NCBI GenBank assembly: GCA_001316125.1
Contig: BBCS01000006.1
Coordinates: 55,519 to 119,518 of the forward strand
DNA from: Vulcanisaeta distributa JCM 11213
Lineage (GTDB): Archaea > Thermoproteota > Thermoprotei > Thermoproteales > Thermocladiaceae
Length of the DNA: 64,000 nt
Direction: 5' to 3'
Position numbers and translations under genes: made by a program. Each line of letters opens with the position of its first letter. Within the stretch, counting starts at the first letter, position 1. A model generated the notes under the pieces. It had not been told where the DNA came from, searched no databases, and saw only the letters and a list, made by a program, of their open reading frames with translations. This document shows positions 9,692 through 20,255 of this stretch, in pieces.

Positions 9692-11695
9692 TTATTCACC
9701 GGTAAACTTAGGCTTACGCTTCTCGAGGAATGCCCTGACACCCTCCTGGGCATCCTTGGTTGATATAGCCACACCAAATAGTGACGCTTCGTTACTCAGC
9801 GCACTCCAGATTGGGGCTTCTGAGCCATAGTTAATCACGTATTTAGCGAGCATTAGCGTCAGTGGGGGCTTTGAGGCCAATTCCTTAACCCACCTAGTTA
9901 CTTCATACTCAAGGGCGTGCTTCGGCACCACCCTATTCACTATGCCGTACCCAAGTGCGGCCCTTGCGCCGATTTGCTTCCCCCCCGTCAGTATTAACTC
10001 CTTACTAATGCCCAGGTTGGTAAGTCTTGTTAGTCTCTGCGTACCTCCTGCACCCGGTATTATGCCCAGGTTGATCTCGGGCTGTCCGAGCAATGCATCC
10101 TCACTGGCAACCCTAATGTCGCATGCCATGGCGATCTCCAGGCCACCACCAAGGCGTAACCATTTATCGCCGCTATCACGGGTTTCGTGTAATACTCGAT
10201 CTCTAGAGTCATTGAGTGGTAATGCCTCATTGCCTTGAACATCTGCATTGGCGTTGCATTCTGGAATTGATTAATATCAGCACCCGCACAGAATGCCCTG
10301 CCGCTACCCGTGATAACCACAACCCTGACCCTTGGATCATCCTCAACACTCCTCAGCGCATTGACAATCTCGTCAGCCATCTTCGGAGTTAATACATTCA
10401 ATTTATCAGGCTTATTCAGAATTATCCAAGCACTTGGCGGATCAATCCTAAGCATTATCTCTTCATACTTCCTAAACTCAACCTCAGGGTACTCCCTGAA
10501 ACCCCTACCACTCTTTCTACCTAACCTACCCTCCTTAACATAGTTAGTCAGCAATGGGTCTGGCTCATACTCCTCCCAGCCACTGACGCCCTTAAGTTGC
10601 GTTAATGCATCGACAATATTATCAATGCCAGCCTCATCAGCGAATTCTGATAATCCCCCCCATGGGTAATTAAGGCCGAGTTTCACGCTCTTATCGATAT
10701 CATCTACCGTGGCCACGCCCTCCCTAACAAGCCAAGCCAACTCATTAATGGCCGGGGCCATCAACCTTACTGGGTCAAGCTCAAGGCCTTGTTCAGGTAA
10801 TACCTTAGGCTTTACGTACTGGCCAGGGCCTGGATATTTGTAGAAGCCCTCGCCAGACTTAACACCGAGCTTACCCTTACTCACTAATTCCTCGAGTAAT
10901 GGGCAGGAATGAGCCTTAAACCCCCCCCTCTCGGTCATTGCCTTAACTATGAAGAGACTTGTGTCAAGGCCTATGTAGTCGAGAAGTTCGAAGGGACCCA
11001 TTGGCAGACCAAGCACGTTCCTCGCCATGGCGTCTAGGTCAATTATCTTAATGCCTTCCTGCACCACCTCACGACATGCCTCCAGCATGACCCTAAACAA
11101 TACCCTATTAACTATGAACCCAGGTACGTCCTTATTAACAACGACGGGCTCCTTATTGAGTATTCTAGTTAATTGAACGGTTATGTTTACAGTCTCATCA
11201 CTTGTGTACCTACCCCCCCTGGTTATCTCCACGAGCTTCATGAGCGGTGGTGGATTCATGAAGTGCATCCCAATGAATTTCTCCTTACGTGACGTGGCCT
11301 CCGATAACTCGGTTATTGGTATGGTACTCGTGTTAGACGCAAATATTGCATGGGGGGGCGGCGCATACTGATCTGCCTCCCTAAATATGTTCTTCTTTAA
11401 GTCGGCGTTTTCAGGCACGGCCTCAACTAAGAAATCTACGTCCTTAACGGCATCAGCAACCTTGGTGGTTGTGCGTATCCTGGACATTATCAAGTCAACA
11501 CTCTCCCTCAGCTCACCCCCTCCTGCTTAATCTTTCGAGACTATCCCGAATCCTGTTAAGGGCGTTCCTAAGGATCTCGTCAGATATGTCCATGAGGTTA
11601 ACCTCGAAACCCGCCATCGCAAATACCTCGGCTATGCCATGACCCATCGTACCGGCGCCCAGTACGGCGACCCTCTTAATACCCAAGCTCGACAT
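9692..11695 (-). CDS. Bifunctional 3-hydroxyacyl-CoA dehydrogenase / enoyl-CoA hydratase
   Basis: One polypeptide of about 665 residues: NAD-binding domain (VAVLGAGTMGHGIAE, residues about 7-21), SNTSTIPITEL, dehydrogenase C-terminal domains (HFMNPPPLMKLVEI; VNRVLFRVMLEA; GLNYPWGGLSEFADE), then a crotonase domain (VVITGSGRAFCAGADINQF; GQPEINLGIIPGAGGTQRL; ILTGGKQIGARAAL). In autotrophic Thermoproteales such fusions serve as crotonyl-CoA hydratase/(S)-3-hydroxybutyryl-CoA dehydrogenase of the dicarboxylate/4-hydroxybutyrate cycle; beta-oxidation is an alternative. Breaks: about 11495-11512 and about 10145-10165 (lost G in the GGGLEIAMACD block). Two seven-base tracts (10655-10661 and 9980-9986) each add one Gly to a conserved motif compared with the family consensus. 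Confidence 0.9.
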
Positions 11696-11750
11696 ATTAA
11701 ATCATGATTTTAACTCGGGCTTATTTTAGCATTACCATGTCAGCGTGGTA

Positions 11751-12702
11751 TTAATTCTTCTTAAGCCTTAGTTTACCTGCGAACTCCTTACTCACCCTCT
11801 CATTCAGATCCTTATCCCAATTCTCATAATCCAGTAATGAATAACCTCGTACTGCTCCTGCCTACTAATCATCTTATTAAGCAAATCCTTCTGGGTACCT
11901 TCTCCTTAAGCTCAATCAATGCATCCTTAACGGCTTTCATGGCGACCCTAAAGGTTGTCACCGGGAATATCACGATTTTATAACCCATCTCCTCAAACTC
12001 CTTAGCCGTTATATACGGAGTCTTTCCGAACTCCGTCATATTAGCAAGCAATGGCGCCTTAACCTCCCTGGCAAACCTAGCAAACTCCTCCTTACTCTCC
12101 AGGGCCTCGGGGGGGAATATTATGTCAGCGCCAGCCTCCACATACGCCTGCGCCCTCCAAATGGCCTCATCAAGCCCATAAACACCTCGGGCATCGGTCC
12201 TCGCAATTATTAGGAAGTTTTCATCCCTCCTTGCCTCAACAGCCGCCTTAATCTTCTTAACCATTTCATCAGCAGGTACTACGTGCTTCCCGCTTAGGTG
12301 ACCGCACTTCTTAGGTAATTCCTGATCCTCGATTTGTATAGCCGAGGCACCTATTGATTCGAACTCCCTAACCGTCCTAACCACATTTAGGGTTTCCCCA
12401 AAACCCGTGTCTGTATCTACAATCACGGGTATGTCCACGGCATCCGTAATATACTTAGTAAACCTGACCAACTCATCTAGCGTGAACACACCGAGGTCGG
12501 GCAGGCCCAGGGAGCTACTGAAGGCTGCACCAGAGACGTAGAGTGCCTCGAAGCCAAGTTGTTGAATCATTAGGGCAACAAATGCGTCGAAAGCCCCCCC
12601 TGGGGGGGCAATAACAATGCCGGGTCTTGACAACCTCTCCCTGAACCAAGCCCTAATTTCCCTCGGGTCTCTTTTGTTCCTCCTTAGCAATACGGCATCC
12701 AT
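11751..12702 (-). CDS. prpB: Methylisocitrate lyase family (isocitrate lyase/PEP mutase fold)
   Basis: Cleaves 2-methylisocitrate to pyruvate and succinate in propionate breakdown; a related oxaloacetate-type lyase is possible. Diagnostic motifs are ALYVSGAAFSSSLGLPDLG, DTDTGFGE (Mg-binding), the catalytic KKCGHLSGK and LIIARTDARG. The frame appears to end at 11869, but the expected C-terminus (KGTQKDLLNKMISRQEQYEVIHY, then YENWDKDLNERVSKEF) follows in two other frames to a TAA at 11751-11753, so the gene is about 315 residues. The consensus VIAPGAFDA appears as APPGGAFDA because a C7 and a G7 tract sit side by side at 12594-12608. prpD lies 29 kb away at 41781-43172. Confidence 0.85.
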
Positions 12703-12797
12703 TATAGCGCCTAATCAATAATCCCTTAATAAGTAATTCCATGATTAGTTGAAACTCAGCTTTATTACCCACCTTGATTCACTATAGTAGTGGCATA

Positions 12798-13589
12798 ATG
12801 CGTAATGTTAGATCAATATTTGGTAGAAGGGGGGGTGTACGTAGGTTACCGCCGGATCGTGTTAAGGAGAGACTTGAGATGATTATTGATCTGTCACGTG
12901 CCATAGCAGGGAGAGGTTATGTACGTATTACCAATGATTACCTGATCGTGAATGACTGGTCATTATTCACCCGCTATCTCATTAATTGTGTTAATAATGA
13001 CTGCGTATTAATGAGTATTAAGGTTGATGGTGGGCAGGGGGGGAACTCATTGCTCAATTTCCTTGTGAGGGTTAATGATAGGCTTGAGTCTGAGGGTGTG
13101 GGTAGGATCATCATTGTCGGCGGCTTTGCCTCAGAACTGTATAGTGGCGGGGGGGTTTATAGGACTGGAGATGTTGATGTAATTATTGACTCCAGGGATT
13201 CCAAGAGAGCCATGGATATACTCCATGAGGAGTTAAGAAGCATAAACGCTAGGAGGGAGGGTAGGGTATGGGTCAGCGATTATTTTGGTGTGTTAACCCT
13301 AGACGTGGTTGGTGTGACATACGTGGGTAGGGTTAAGGTGTTGAGGGTGGGTGATGGGCACGTCTATATTGAGTCGCCTGAGGACAACGTGATTACGAGT
13401 CTGAATGCATGCGTTTATTGGTCTTCAGACGCTGACTGCGAAAGGGCCGCGGCGGTTTTAGCCGCGCAGTGGAGTAACGTGGATTGGGATTACCTAATTG
13501 ATAGGGCTCGGCGTGAGGGCGTTCTTGATAAATTGAATGAGATAAAAAGAGTGATAGAGGATAGGTACGGGAAGAACCAAGAAAGGTGA
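12798..13589 (+). CDS. Nucleotidyltransferase-fold protein (DUF6036-like)
   Basis: About 263 residues from ATG 12798; a TTG at 12774 would add eight. The signature IIIVGGFASELYSGGGVYRTGDVDVII has the G-G-F-x-A core and the D-V-D metal pair of the pol-beta-like nucleotidyltransferase superfamily. Near the end PEDNVITSLNACVYW and ERAAAVLAAQW followed by LDW-YL-type WDYLIDRA are typical of the orphan AbiEii-like/DUF6036 group. Three G7 tracts are in frame (RRGGV, GQGGN, SGGGV). No toxin or HEPN partner is adjacent. Substrate unknown. Confidence 0.6.
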   Translation: MRNVRSIFGRRGGVRRLPPDRVKERLEMIIDLSRAIAGRGYVRITNDYLIVNDWSLFTRYLINCVNNDCVLMSIKVDGGQGGNSLLNFLVRVNDRLESEGVGRIIIVGGFASELYSGGGVYRTGDVDVIIDSRDSKRAMDILHEELRSINARREGRVWVSDYFGVLTLDVVGVTYVGRVKVLRVGDGHVYIESPEDNVITSLNACVYWSSDADCERAAAVLAAQWSNVDWDYLIDRARREGVLDKLNEIKRVIEDRYGKNQER

Positions 13590-13633
13590 GAAGAGGAGGA
13601 ATCCCTTTTACTGCTGCAGTTAATTCATTAATA

Positions 13634-14390
13634 ATGGGTAGGCTCAAGGATAAGGTTATACTAGTTACGGGGGCTTCTCGGGGTATCGGCAGGGCCATAG
13701 CCAGGGCGGTTGCTGGGAGGGTGCCAGGGTGATAATAAACTATAGGTCCTCAGCCAAGGAGGCCGAGGAATTAATGCTTGAGTTAAGGAGGAGCGGCTTT
13801 GATGCATCTGTGATTAAAGCGACGTATCTAGAGAGGACGAGGTTAAGTCCATGTTTAAATTAATTGAAAAGGATTACGGGGTACTACATGGTGTGGTTAA
13901 CAACGCGGGCCATGGCTCCGCAACAATCTGGAATAAGAGACTCCATGAATTAACATGGAGCGATTTTGAGGAGGTAATCAACGTTGACCTTAAGGGCACA
14001 TTCCTATGTAGTAAATTTGGTATTGAGTTAATGAGAAATGGTGGTTCCATAGTTAATGTGGCTTCAATAACGGCAAGGACTGGCGATACCACGGGCATCC
14101 CATACTTGGTCGCTAAGTCTGGGATAATAGCCCTCACCAAGTCCATGGCCCTCTCACTGGCGCCTAGGATTAGGGTAAATGCCGTAGTACTCGGTAGTAT
14201 AGAGACCGGTTGGGTTAATTGGTTAAGTGGTGATGAGGTTAGGAAATTGATCAACTATATACCCATGGGTAGGCTGGGCAAGCCTGAGGAGGTGGCTAGG
14301 GCGGTGGTTTTCCTGCTTAGCGATGACTCATCGTTCATGACTGGGCACACGATCGTAATCGATGGCGGTGAATGCACAGCATGCGACTAA
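13634..14390 (+). CDS. Short-chain dehydrogenase/reductase
   Basis: Rossmann-fold NAD(P)-dependent oxidoreductase of about 250 residues. Motifs: VILVTGASRGIGRA at the N-terminus, VVNNAG, SIVNVASITAR with the catalytic Ser, PYLVAKSG (Y-x-x-x-K) and RIRVNAVVLGSIETGW. Frame breaks lie at about 13725 (after AVAGRVPG, where the true reading is probably ARVIINYRS) and at about 13815-13830. The closest common annotation is 3-oxoacyl-ACP-reductase-like, but substrates of this family cannot be read from sequence. Confidence 0.8.
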
Positions 14391-14427
14391 GCACTCCTTT
14401 AATAAGTATCCCCGTAAGTGATGTTAA

Positions 14428-15601
14428 ATGCGTAGAGATGTTGCATTGTTAATTGCGTCAAGGGCTATTAGGAGCCTGGCCTTTGGTTACTTAACCTTCG
14501 TAATACCACTGTATTTAAAGTCTATTGGATTCTCGGCAGCCTTATCGGCCTCTACTTCCTTGTTGTCTCAATATCCTCAGCAACCCTGGTACTTGCCTCT
14601 GGATTTCTCGGTGACTTAATAGGTAGGAGGGACGCCCTCATCATAATGTCAAGTCTCTTCGTAATTTCCATGGCGATCTTCAGCGTGACCAATAATAAGG
14701 TCCTACTCTTCATAACGTCAGTATTTGGCACAACCGCAGGGAGCGCCGGTGGAGGCGGTGCTGGCGGTGGGCCTGTAGCTCCGCTACAGACATCATTACT
14801 TGCAGACAATACAGAGCCCATGGAGAGGACTAGAGTCTTTAGCCTTACCATGTCAATAGCGCTATTCTCATCATTAATGGGCTCCCTAATATCCTACATA
14901 ATACTGAGTATGGGCCTTGGTGACCTGACCCTCTTTAGATTATCTCTTGCATTAAGCGTTATATCAACTGCATTGCTTGTCCTAGTTAGGAGGGATAAGC
15001 CTCGAATTAGGTATTTAAGTATCAACGAGGTCCTTCCCAGGAGATCTTCGGGATCGATAACGAGGATCGCCATTGCGGGGGGGTCATTGGGAAGCCTCGG
15101 CCTTGGCATGGTGACTCCACTACTGCCATTATGGTTTAGACTATTCCTTCATGCAAGTGAGGTTGAGATCAACGAGGTATATACAGCATCCTACGTAGTA
15201 TCGATAGCCCTCACGCTATTGGCTAGGAGGATTGAGGGCTTCATGGGCCGTGTAAGAGCCATATCACTCCTTAGGTCTTTCTCTGTGTCTTTATTCATCG
15301 TGATGGCACTCATACCGGTATTCATCATCGACGCCGCACTTTACGTGATTAGGGTCGCCCTTTACATGATAACAATACCCCCCCTACGTCAATCACTATC
15401 CATGGAATTAATAGAGGAGGATGAGAGAGCTCGTGGACTATCAATAACAGGCTCGCCCGTAGGGTTCCATACGGCTTGGGCAGCACAATAGCAGGCTTAT
15501 TAATGGATTATGCAGAGTTTTCGTTATCAATGATCCTGGGAGGCGGCATAGCATTACTTGATCCAATACTTTACTACGTGTTCTTTAGGCATTATGATTA
15601 A
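14428..15601 (+). CDS. Major facilitator superfamily transporter
   Basis: About 390 residues with 11-12 hydrophobic segments. GFLGDLIGRRDALIIMSS between segments 2 and 3 is the MFS loop motif (G-x-x-x-D-x-x-G-R-R). The middle carries a long glycine-rich stretch (AGSAGGGGAGGG) inside a membrane segment. Breaks at about 14555-14640 and about 15465; the last 40 residues (STIAGLLMDYAEF to FFRHYD) are in the third frame and end at TAA 15599-15601. The frame that stops at 15491 is therefore truncated artificially. Substrate not predictable. Confidence 0.8.
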
Positions 15602-15637
15602 ACGGTAATTATTTCCCGTTAATTTGAGGTACCTATC

Positions 15638-15661
15638 TTTATAAATAGGATTGCTATCCTA
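15638..15661 (+). promoter_or_regulatory. TATA box plus palindromic operator before cbiG
   Basis: TTTATAAAT (15638-15646) is followed directly by the perfect palindrome TAGGAT-TGCT-ATCCTA (15646-15661). The cbiG GTG start is at 15667, so the palindrome covers the expected transcription start, a position that suits repression. Same site as at 17404, 21621, 23020 and 32570. Confidence 0.8.
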
Positions 15662-15666
15662 CACTC

Positions 15667-16660
15667 GTGTCCGCCCTAGATAAGTTATGGAGGGGCATAC
15701 TCATTGTATATGTGAGTGACGCTGGTGTTAAGACCGCTAATAGATTATTTAAGTTATTAAGGAATGAGGGTGTGCCGACGGCAATGATTAAGTACAACGG
15801 TGATTTAGGTAAGTACTGGGGGTTGTTTCGACGTTATAGTCTCGTGATGGCGTTAAGCGGTGCCGTTAGGTTAATCTGTAGGTACGCTAAATCTAAGGTT
15901 ACGGATCCAGCCGTCATAGTAATTGATGATGGGGGTAGTACGTAATACCCATATTGAGCGCCCATTGGGGCGCTAACGATGTCGCTAAAGCAATCGCCGG
16001 GCTAATGGGGGCTGAGGCCGTGATAACCACGGCGGCCGAGTACATGGGCGTCACAAACATTGAGGAGTTGGCCAGGCTTCTTCATTGCGACATAATCAAT
16101 ACTGAGGAGCTACCAAACTTCTACTCGGCACTCCTTAGCAATAAGCCTATATGCATCATTGGCGTTAATGAATTGCCAAGGGATGTCAGGGGGGGTAGCT
16201 ATGTAGTTGGGCTTAATGCGGGGGGGTGCGAGTACGCCATCGCCGTGGGTAATCTTCAACAATTACCAGGAGACGTTAAGGTGCTGCGGTGCGTGCCGTA
16301 TAAGGTAATTATTGGGATTGGGCTTATGAATGAGGCCAGCGTCGATGATGTGGTTAAGGCCATAAGGGCTTCGTTGGATAAACTCGGTATTGGGGGGGTC
16401 GATAGGGTCTTGGCCATGGCCTCAGTAAAACCAAGGGTTGAGGAGCGGCTAGAGTGTTAGGCCTGCCCTTTAGATTGATACGTATTGATGAATTGGAAAG
16501 GGTGAATCACGGGTGCATCACACTGCCAAGCGATGAATTAAGGAGACTGGGCATTAGGGGGGGTGTTGCAGAGCTTGCGGCATTGGCGGCGGGAGGGACT
16601 TCACTGCTTCTTAGGAAGATCGTTGTTGGGAGGGTCACGGTGGCCGTGGCGAGGGTCTAA
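15667..16660 (+). CDS. cbiG: Cobalt-precorrin-5A hydrolase
   Basis: Opens the delta-lactone ring of cobalt-precorrin-5A, releasing a two-carbon fragment. The N-terminal central region reads PAVIVIDD, then after correction GRYVIPILSAHWGANDVAKAIA, the family's DDxGRxVIPLLSGHxGGAN block. The C-terminal domain has YKVIIGIGLMNEASVDDVVKAI and VLAMASVKPRVE. Breaks lie at about 15938 (AGTACG for AGGTACG) and about 16450, after which LGLPFRLIRIDEL and the final LRKIVVGRVTVAVARV complete a 330-residue protein. First gene of the cobalamin cluster; the start is a GTG six bases after the operator. Confidence 0.9.
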
Positions 16661-16692
16661 CGCTTATAAACTGGGCGTAAAGTCATGTTTAA

Positions 16693-17373
16693 ATGCTGTA
16701 CATAATCGGCGTGGGGGGGCCTGGCGATCCAGGGTTAATAACTGTTAAGGGCCTTAACATACTACGCTCAGTTAACGTGGTGGCCGGTTGGGGGGGCAGC
16801 GTACTTGATAGATTTAGCGAGTACCTAATTAATAAGAGGGTTATAAGGCTCAGTTATACGAATGAGGCCGAGGGCCTTCGGGAACTAATGATGAATGCCA
16901 TTAATGGCAATGCCGCACTGCTTATTCACGGAGATCCCTCAGTATCGGAATCGCAGTTAATGGCTAAGGTGACACGACTATGCAGGGAGTACGGGGGGGT
17001 TGATTACGAAATCGTGCCTGGCGTATCCTCGGTAAACGCCGTACTGGGCATACTGGGTATTGACCTAGACACTACAATATTCGTAACACTTCACGTTAGG
17101 GGGGGCCCATTAAGTGATAGATTGGAGGAACTTAGAACCATTCTAAGGACGTTGAGGAGGTATGTAATTGTACTACCGCCTCCATACCCAAATGGACCAC
17201 AGATAACCGCTAAGGCAGTGCTCGATCTCGGGTGCGACCCGGAAATCACCATCATTGAAAGGGCTACGTACAGCGATCAAAGGGTCACGAGGATCAGAGC
17301 CTCGGAGCTTACGAACCTTAATAACGCATTTAGCGACCTAACTATTATCGTGCTACCGCCTTGCACGTCATAG
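16693..17373 (+). CDS. cbiE: Cobalt-precorrin-7 (C5)-methyltransferase
   Basis: SAM-dependent tetrapyrrole methylase, 226 residues. Markers of CbiE rather than its paralogues: VVAGWGGSVLDRF (usual VVGxxxLL), VDYEIVPGVSSVNAVLGILGI and VTLHVRGG (usual SLHGR). The N-terminal SAM loop reads GVGGPGDPG where the family has GVGPGDP; the extra Gly comes from the G7 tract at 16713-16719. A TATA-like CTTATAAAC lies at 16663-16671. CbiT, which works with CbiE in decarboxylation and C15 methylation, is a separate gene at 20242. Confidence 0.85.
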   Translation: MLYIIGVGGPGDPGLITVKGLNILRSVNVVAGWGGSVLDRFSEYLINKRVIRLSYTNEAEGLRELMMNAINGNAALLIHGDPSVSESQLMAKVTRLCREYGGVDYEIVPGVSSVNAVLGILGIDLDTTIFVTLHVRGGPLSDRLEELRTILRTLRRYVIVLPPPYPNGPQITAKAVLDLGCDPEITIIERATYSDQRVTRIRASELTNLNNAFSDLTIIVLPPCTS

Positions 17374-17394
17374 TTTTGGCTTGGACGCTAAATG

Positions 17395-17419
17395 CTTTTA
17401 AATAGGATCCTTATCCAGT
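17395..17419 (+). promoter_or_regulatory. TATA box plus operator before cbiX-cbiC
   Basis: CTTTTAAATA followed by TAGGAT-CCTT-ATCCAG (17404-17419). The left half-site is perfect, the right differs at its last two bases (AG for TA). ATG 17433 lies 14 bases downstream. Confidence 0.7.
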
Positions 17420-17432
17420 TTTTAAGTTGGTT

Positions 17433-18476
17433 ATGCATACTACATCAATACTCGTGGTGACTCATGGATCCCGTAGGTCTGAGTTCGTGGATTGGTTTAA
17501 TAACTTAGGGCGTTACTTCAAGGACAGGCTAAGCGGCTTGGCTTCAATAAATTATGTAGCATTGTTCATAATGAGTATTCAAGCCCTAACTGGAGGGACG
17601 TACTCAGGGAGTTACTCGGCTCTGGCGCTAGGCGCATTGTGATTGCCCTAGCGTTCTTAGGTCCTGGCAATCATGTGATTAGGGATATAATGGGGGTCCC
17701 TGGGCGTTCAGGAATTTAATAAGTGGGTTAGGGCGTCGTGGGGGCGGTTACGAGTTTGAGGTTTACATTACAAGGCCATTAATCGACTCGGTACTTGTTA
17801 GGGAGGCACTACTTATGAGGATCATCAATGCTTTGAACATGCCTATGGATATGGACAGGTACGTCATGAATCCTGAGGAGATTGAAAGAAATAGTCTTGA
17901 TAAGGTAGTTGAGTTGGTTCGTAAAGAGCTTAATACTAATGATGAATTACTTATTAGGCTAGTGACTAAGGCCATATTTGCCACAGGTAACCCTACCCTT
18001 ATTAAATACGTATATGTAAGTCCCGAAATATTCGATGTATTTAAAGAATTAATCAATAGTGATGTCCCGGTGATCGCGGATGTTAAGATGGTGGCTGTTG
18101 GCGTGAGGTGGAGTAATGCCATGACACTGATAGATGATGCGGAGACCGCTAAGTTGGCAAGCGAGCTTGGCATTACGAGGACCGCGGCGTCAATGAGGAT
18201 GGGGGGGCTGAGCAGGTTCAAGCCCGCAATTCCAGTAATTGGTAACTCACCCACGGCCCTTATCGAGGTGATTAAGATGGTTAGGGAGGCTTGGAGGTCC
18301 CCATGGTTATTGCGACACCACCGGGGTTTACCAACGCCGTGAATGCCAAGGAGGAATTGATTAGGATGAGGGTGCCCAGTGTGGTCGTGAGGGGGGGTAC
18401 GTATGGAGGTAGTAATGTGGCTGTGGCCGTGTTTAATGAGCTACTAAGCATTGTGAGGGGTGAGCATGGTAGGTAG
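17433..18476 (+). CDS. cbiX-cbiC: Sirohydrochlorin cobaltochelatase fused to cobalt-precorrin-8 methylmutase
   Basis: A fusion of two cobalamin enzymes of about 345 residues. The N-terminal 120 residues are CbiX: ILVVTHGSRRSEFVDWFNNL with the metal-binding His, then AFLGPGNHVIRDI. CbiC follows: MNPEEIERNSLDKV, then IADVKMVAVGV, GITRTAASMRMG, IPVIGNSPTAL and TPPGFTNAVNAKEEL, ending in GGSNVAVAVFNELL. No stop separates the halves: the frame is open from the CbiX end (EFEVYITRPLIDSV) into the CbiC start at about 17845. Frame breaks lie within CbiX at about 17570-17720 and within CbiC at about 18285. The usual CbiC catalytic His region is changed here to TRTAA. The next gene starts inside the 3' end at 18466. 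Confidence 0.85.
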
Positions 18477-19204
18477 GCTCTACATAGTTGGTATTGGGCC
18501 TGGAAGCCTGGGTTAAGGACTGTGGCTGCGATCGAAGCCATTAGGGGTAGCGATGTTGTTATTGGATATAACACGTATATAAACCTGATCAGCGATTTAA
18601 TCAATGGTAAGGAGGTGGTTAGGTCAAGGATGCATGAGGAAGTCATGAGGGCTAGGCTCGCTATTGAGAAGGCGCTTAATGGTCATGTGGTCTCACTGGT
18701 GAGCGGTGGTGATCCCCCCCAGGTCTATGGTTGGCAAGCTTAGTCCTCGAATTGATAAGTAGGGAGGAGCTCGACTTAAAACCAACCATAATACCTGGCG
18801 TCACCGCCGCTCTCGCGGCGGCCGCCAAGTTGGGCGCGCCCCTCAACATGGATTTCGCGGTAATAAACCTGAGCAATCTATTAATTAGTGATGAGGAGAT
18901 TATGGCGAGAATTAAGGCGGCTGCTGAGGGCGACTTCGTGATGGCACTGTACAACCCAATCAGTAGGGATGTGCTCATCAAAGCCATGAACGTAATATCT
19001 AGGTTCAGGGATAAATCGACGCCCGTGGGCATCGTCAGGAATGCCTATAGAGGTGGCGAGCTCGTAATAATAACTAACCTGGGCGATTGGATGAGACACC
19101 TAGACTTCATAGATATGAACACCACATTAATAATTGGTAACTCGAGGACGTACGTGTATAGGGGGGGACTCATGATAACGCCGAGGGGGGGTTATAAACT
19201 ATGA
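18466..19204 (+). CDS. cbiH: Cobalt-precorrin-3B C17-methyltransferase
   Basis: Ring-contracting methylase of the anaerobic pathway, about 245 residues. Start ATG 18466 overlaps the end of cbiX-cbiC: MVGRLYIVGIGPGS, the intact SAM loop. VVIGYNTYINLI is diagnostic for CbiH (usual VVGYxTYI), then VSLVSGGDP, IIPGVTAALAAAAKLGAPL, and MALYNPISR, a CbiH hallmark. Frame breaks at about 18512 and about 18722-18738; the C7 at 18714-18720 adds a proline in SGGDPPQVYG. It ends in ATGA shared with cbiD. Confidence 0.9.
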
Positions 19205-20255
19205 GCGTGCTCGACTACTTCAAGCGCTTTGGCATAACTACCGGGGCCGCGGCTGCGGCTGCCGCTAAGGCGGCGACCATTACGTTAGTTAAGGGTGTCG
19301 CGCCCAGCAGCGTCACAATACCAACACCTGTCGGTCTTAGGCTCGAGGTCCTTATTGAGAGGATCTTTATAGATAATGATCGAGTATGTGCCGATGTGCG
19401 TAAAATCGCCGGTGATAACCCAGACAGCCTCAATAATGCTGTGATTAGGGCTTGTGTGCGTTCAATAAACGAGCAAGTAATAAGGATTGTGGGCGGGCGC
19501 GGCGTGGGTAGGGTCATGAGGCCCGGCCTGAGCATACCCATGGGTGAATATGCCATCAGTCCCACGGCTAAGTTCATGATTGAAAATGCGGTTAGGGAGG
19601 TCATCAACGCAGGCATTGAGGTTGTAATCGAGGTACCCAATGGCGAAGAGTTGGCCAAGCTACGATGAATGAGGATGTCGGTATAGTCGGCGGCATATCA
19701 ATACTCGGGACAACTGGAATTGAGTGGCCAATAAGCGACGAAGCATTCATTCAGCACATCAAGGCCCAGCTAACGGCATTGAGGAGTAAGTACGAAGGTG
19801 TGGTGATTGCCTCGGGCAATAGGGCGGTCAATTACGCCAAGGTGATTTACGGCTTACCCGCGGTTAAGGTTGGCGACTTAATAGGCGCCTCGGTTAAAGA
19901 GGCCATTGGGCTGGGCTTCCGTAAGATAGTCATTGCACTACTGCCTGGCAAGGCCGTTAAATTGGCGGCAGGCTTAATGAATACGCACAGCTCGGTTGGT
20001 GATGCACGTATTGAAACAATTACCTGGGCCGCAGTAATGACCGGGCTCAACGGCGAGTTACTACGGAGGATCGCGACCTCAAAGACCGTTGGTGAGGCGA
20101 TGCATTACCTTGGCGATGCGGCGGGAAGTGTTATGAAGATTATAGCCGAGAGAGCCTTGAACAGGTTAAGGAGGTTGGGCAATGCATCTTTTGAAGTCGT
20201 AATATTCAGTGAGGATGGGGGGGAGGTGCTCGCGAGGGTTAATGATCATGAGTAG
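19201..20255 (+). CDS. cbiD: Cobalt-precorrin-5B (C1)-methyltransferase
   Basis: Adds the C1 methyl group after CbiG. The start RFGITTGAAAAAAAKAA is the CbiD signature, GDNPDSLNNAVI corresponds to the family D-D-P-D block, RPGLSIPMGEYAISP is G-L-x-x-P-x-G-x-x-A-I-x-P, and GIVGGISILGTTGIEWP is nearly invariant. One break at about 19660-19670 (CTACGATGA should give KLTMNEDVG). Corrected length about 350 residues. Start shares ATGA with cbiH; end overlaps cbiT, so translation is probably coupled. Confidence 0.95.

Noticed and set aside
15602..15666. A cobalamin riboswitch upstream of the cluster
   Set aside because: The leaders are under 30 bases and hold only a TATA box and a 16-base palindrome; no B12-box-like sequence or long structured leader exists.
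19215..19658. Long antisense frame opposite cbiD (Ala/Thr-rich)
   Set aside because: It is the mirror of a well-identified gene and has no start context or conserved motif; many similar shadow frames exist in the window.
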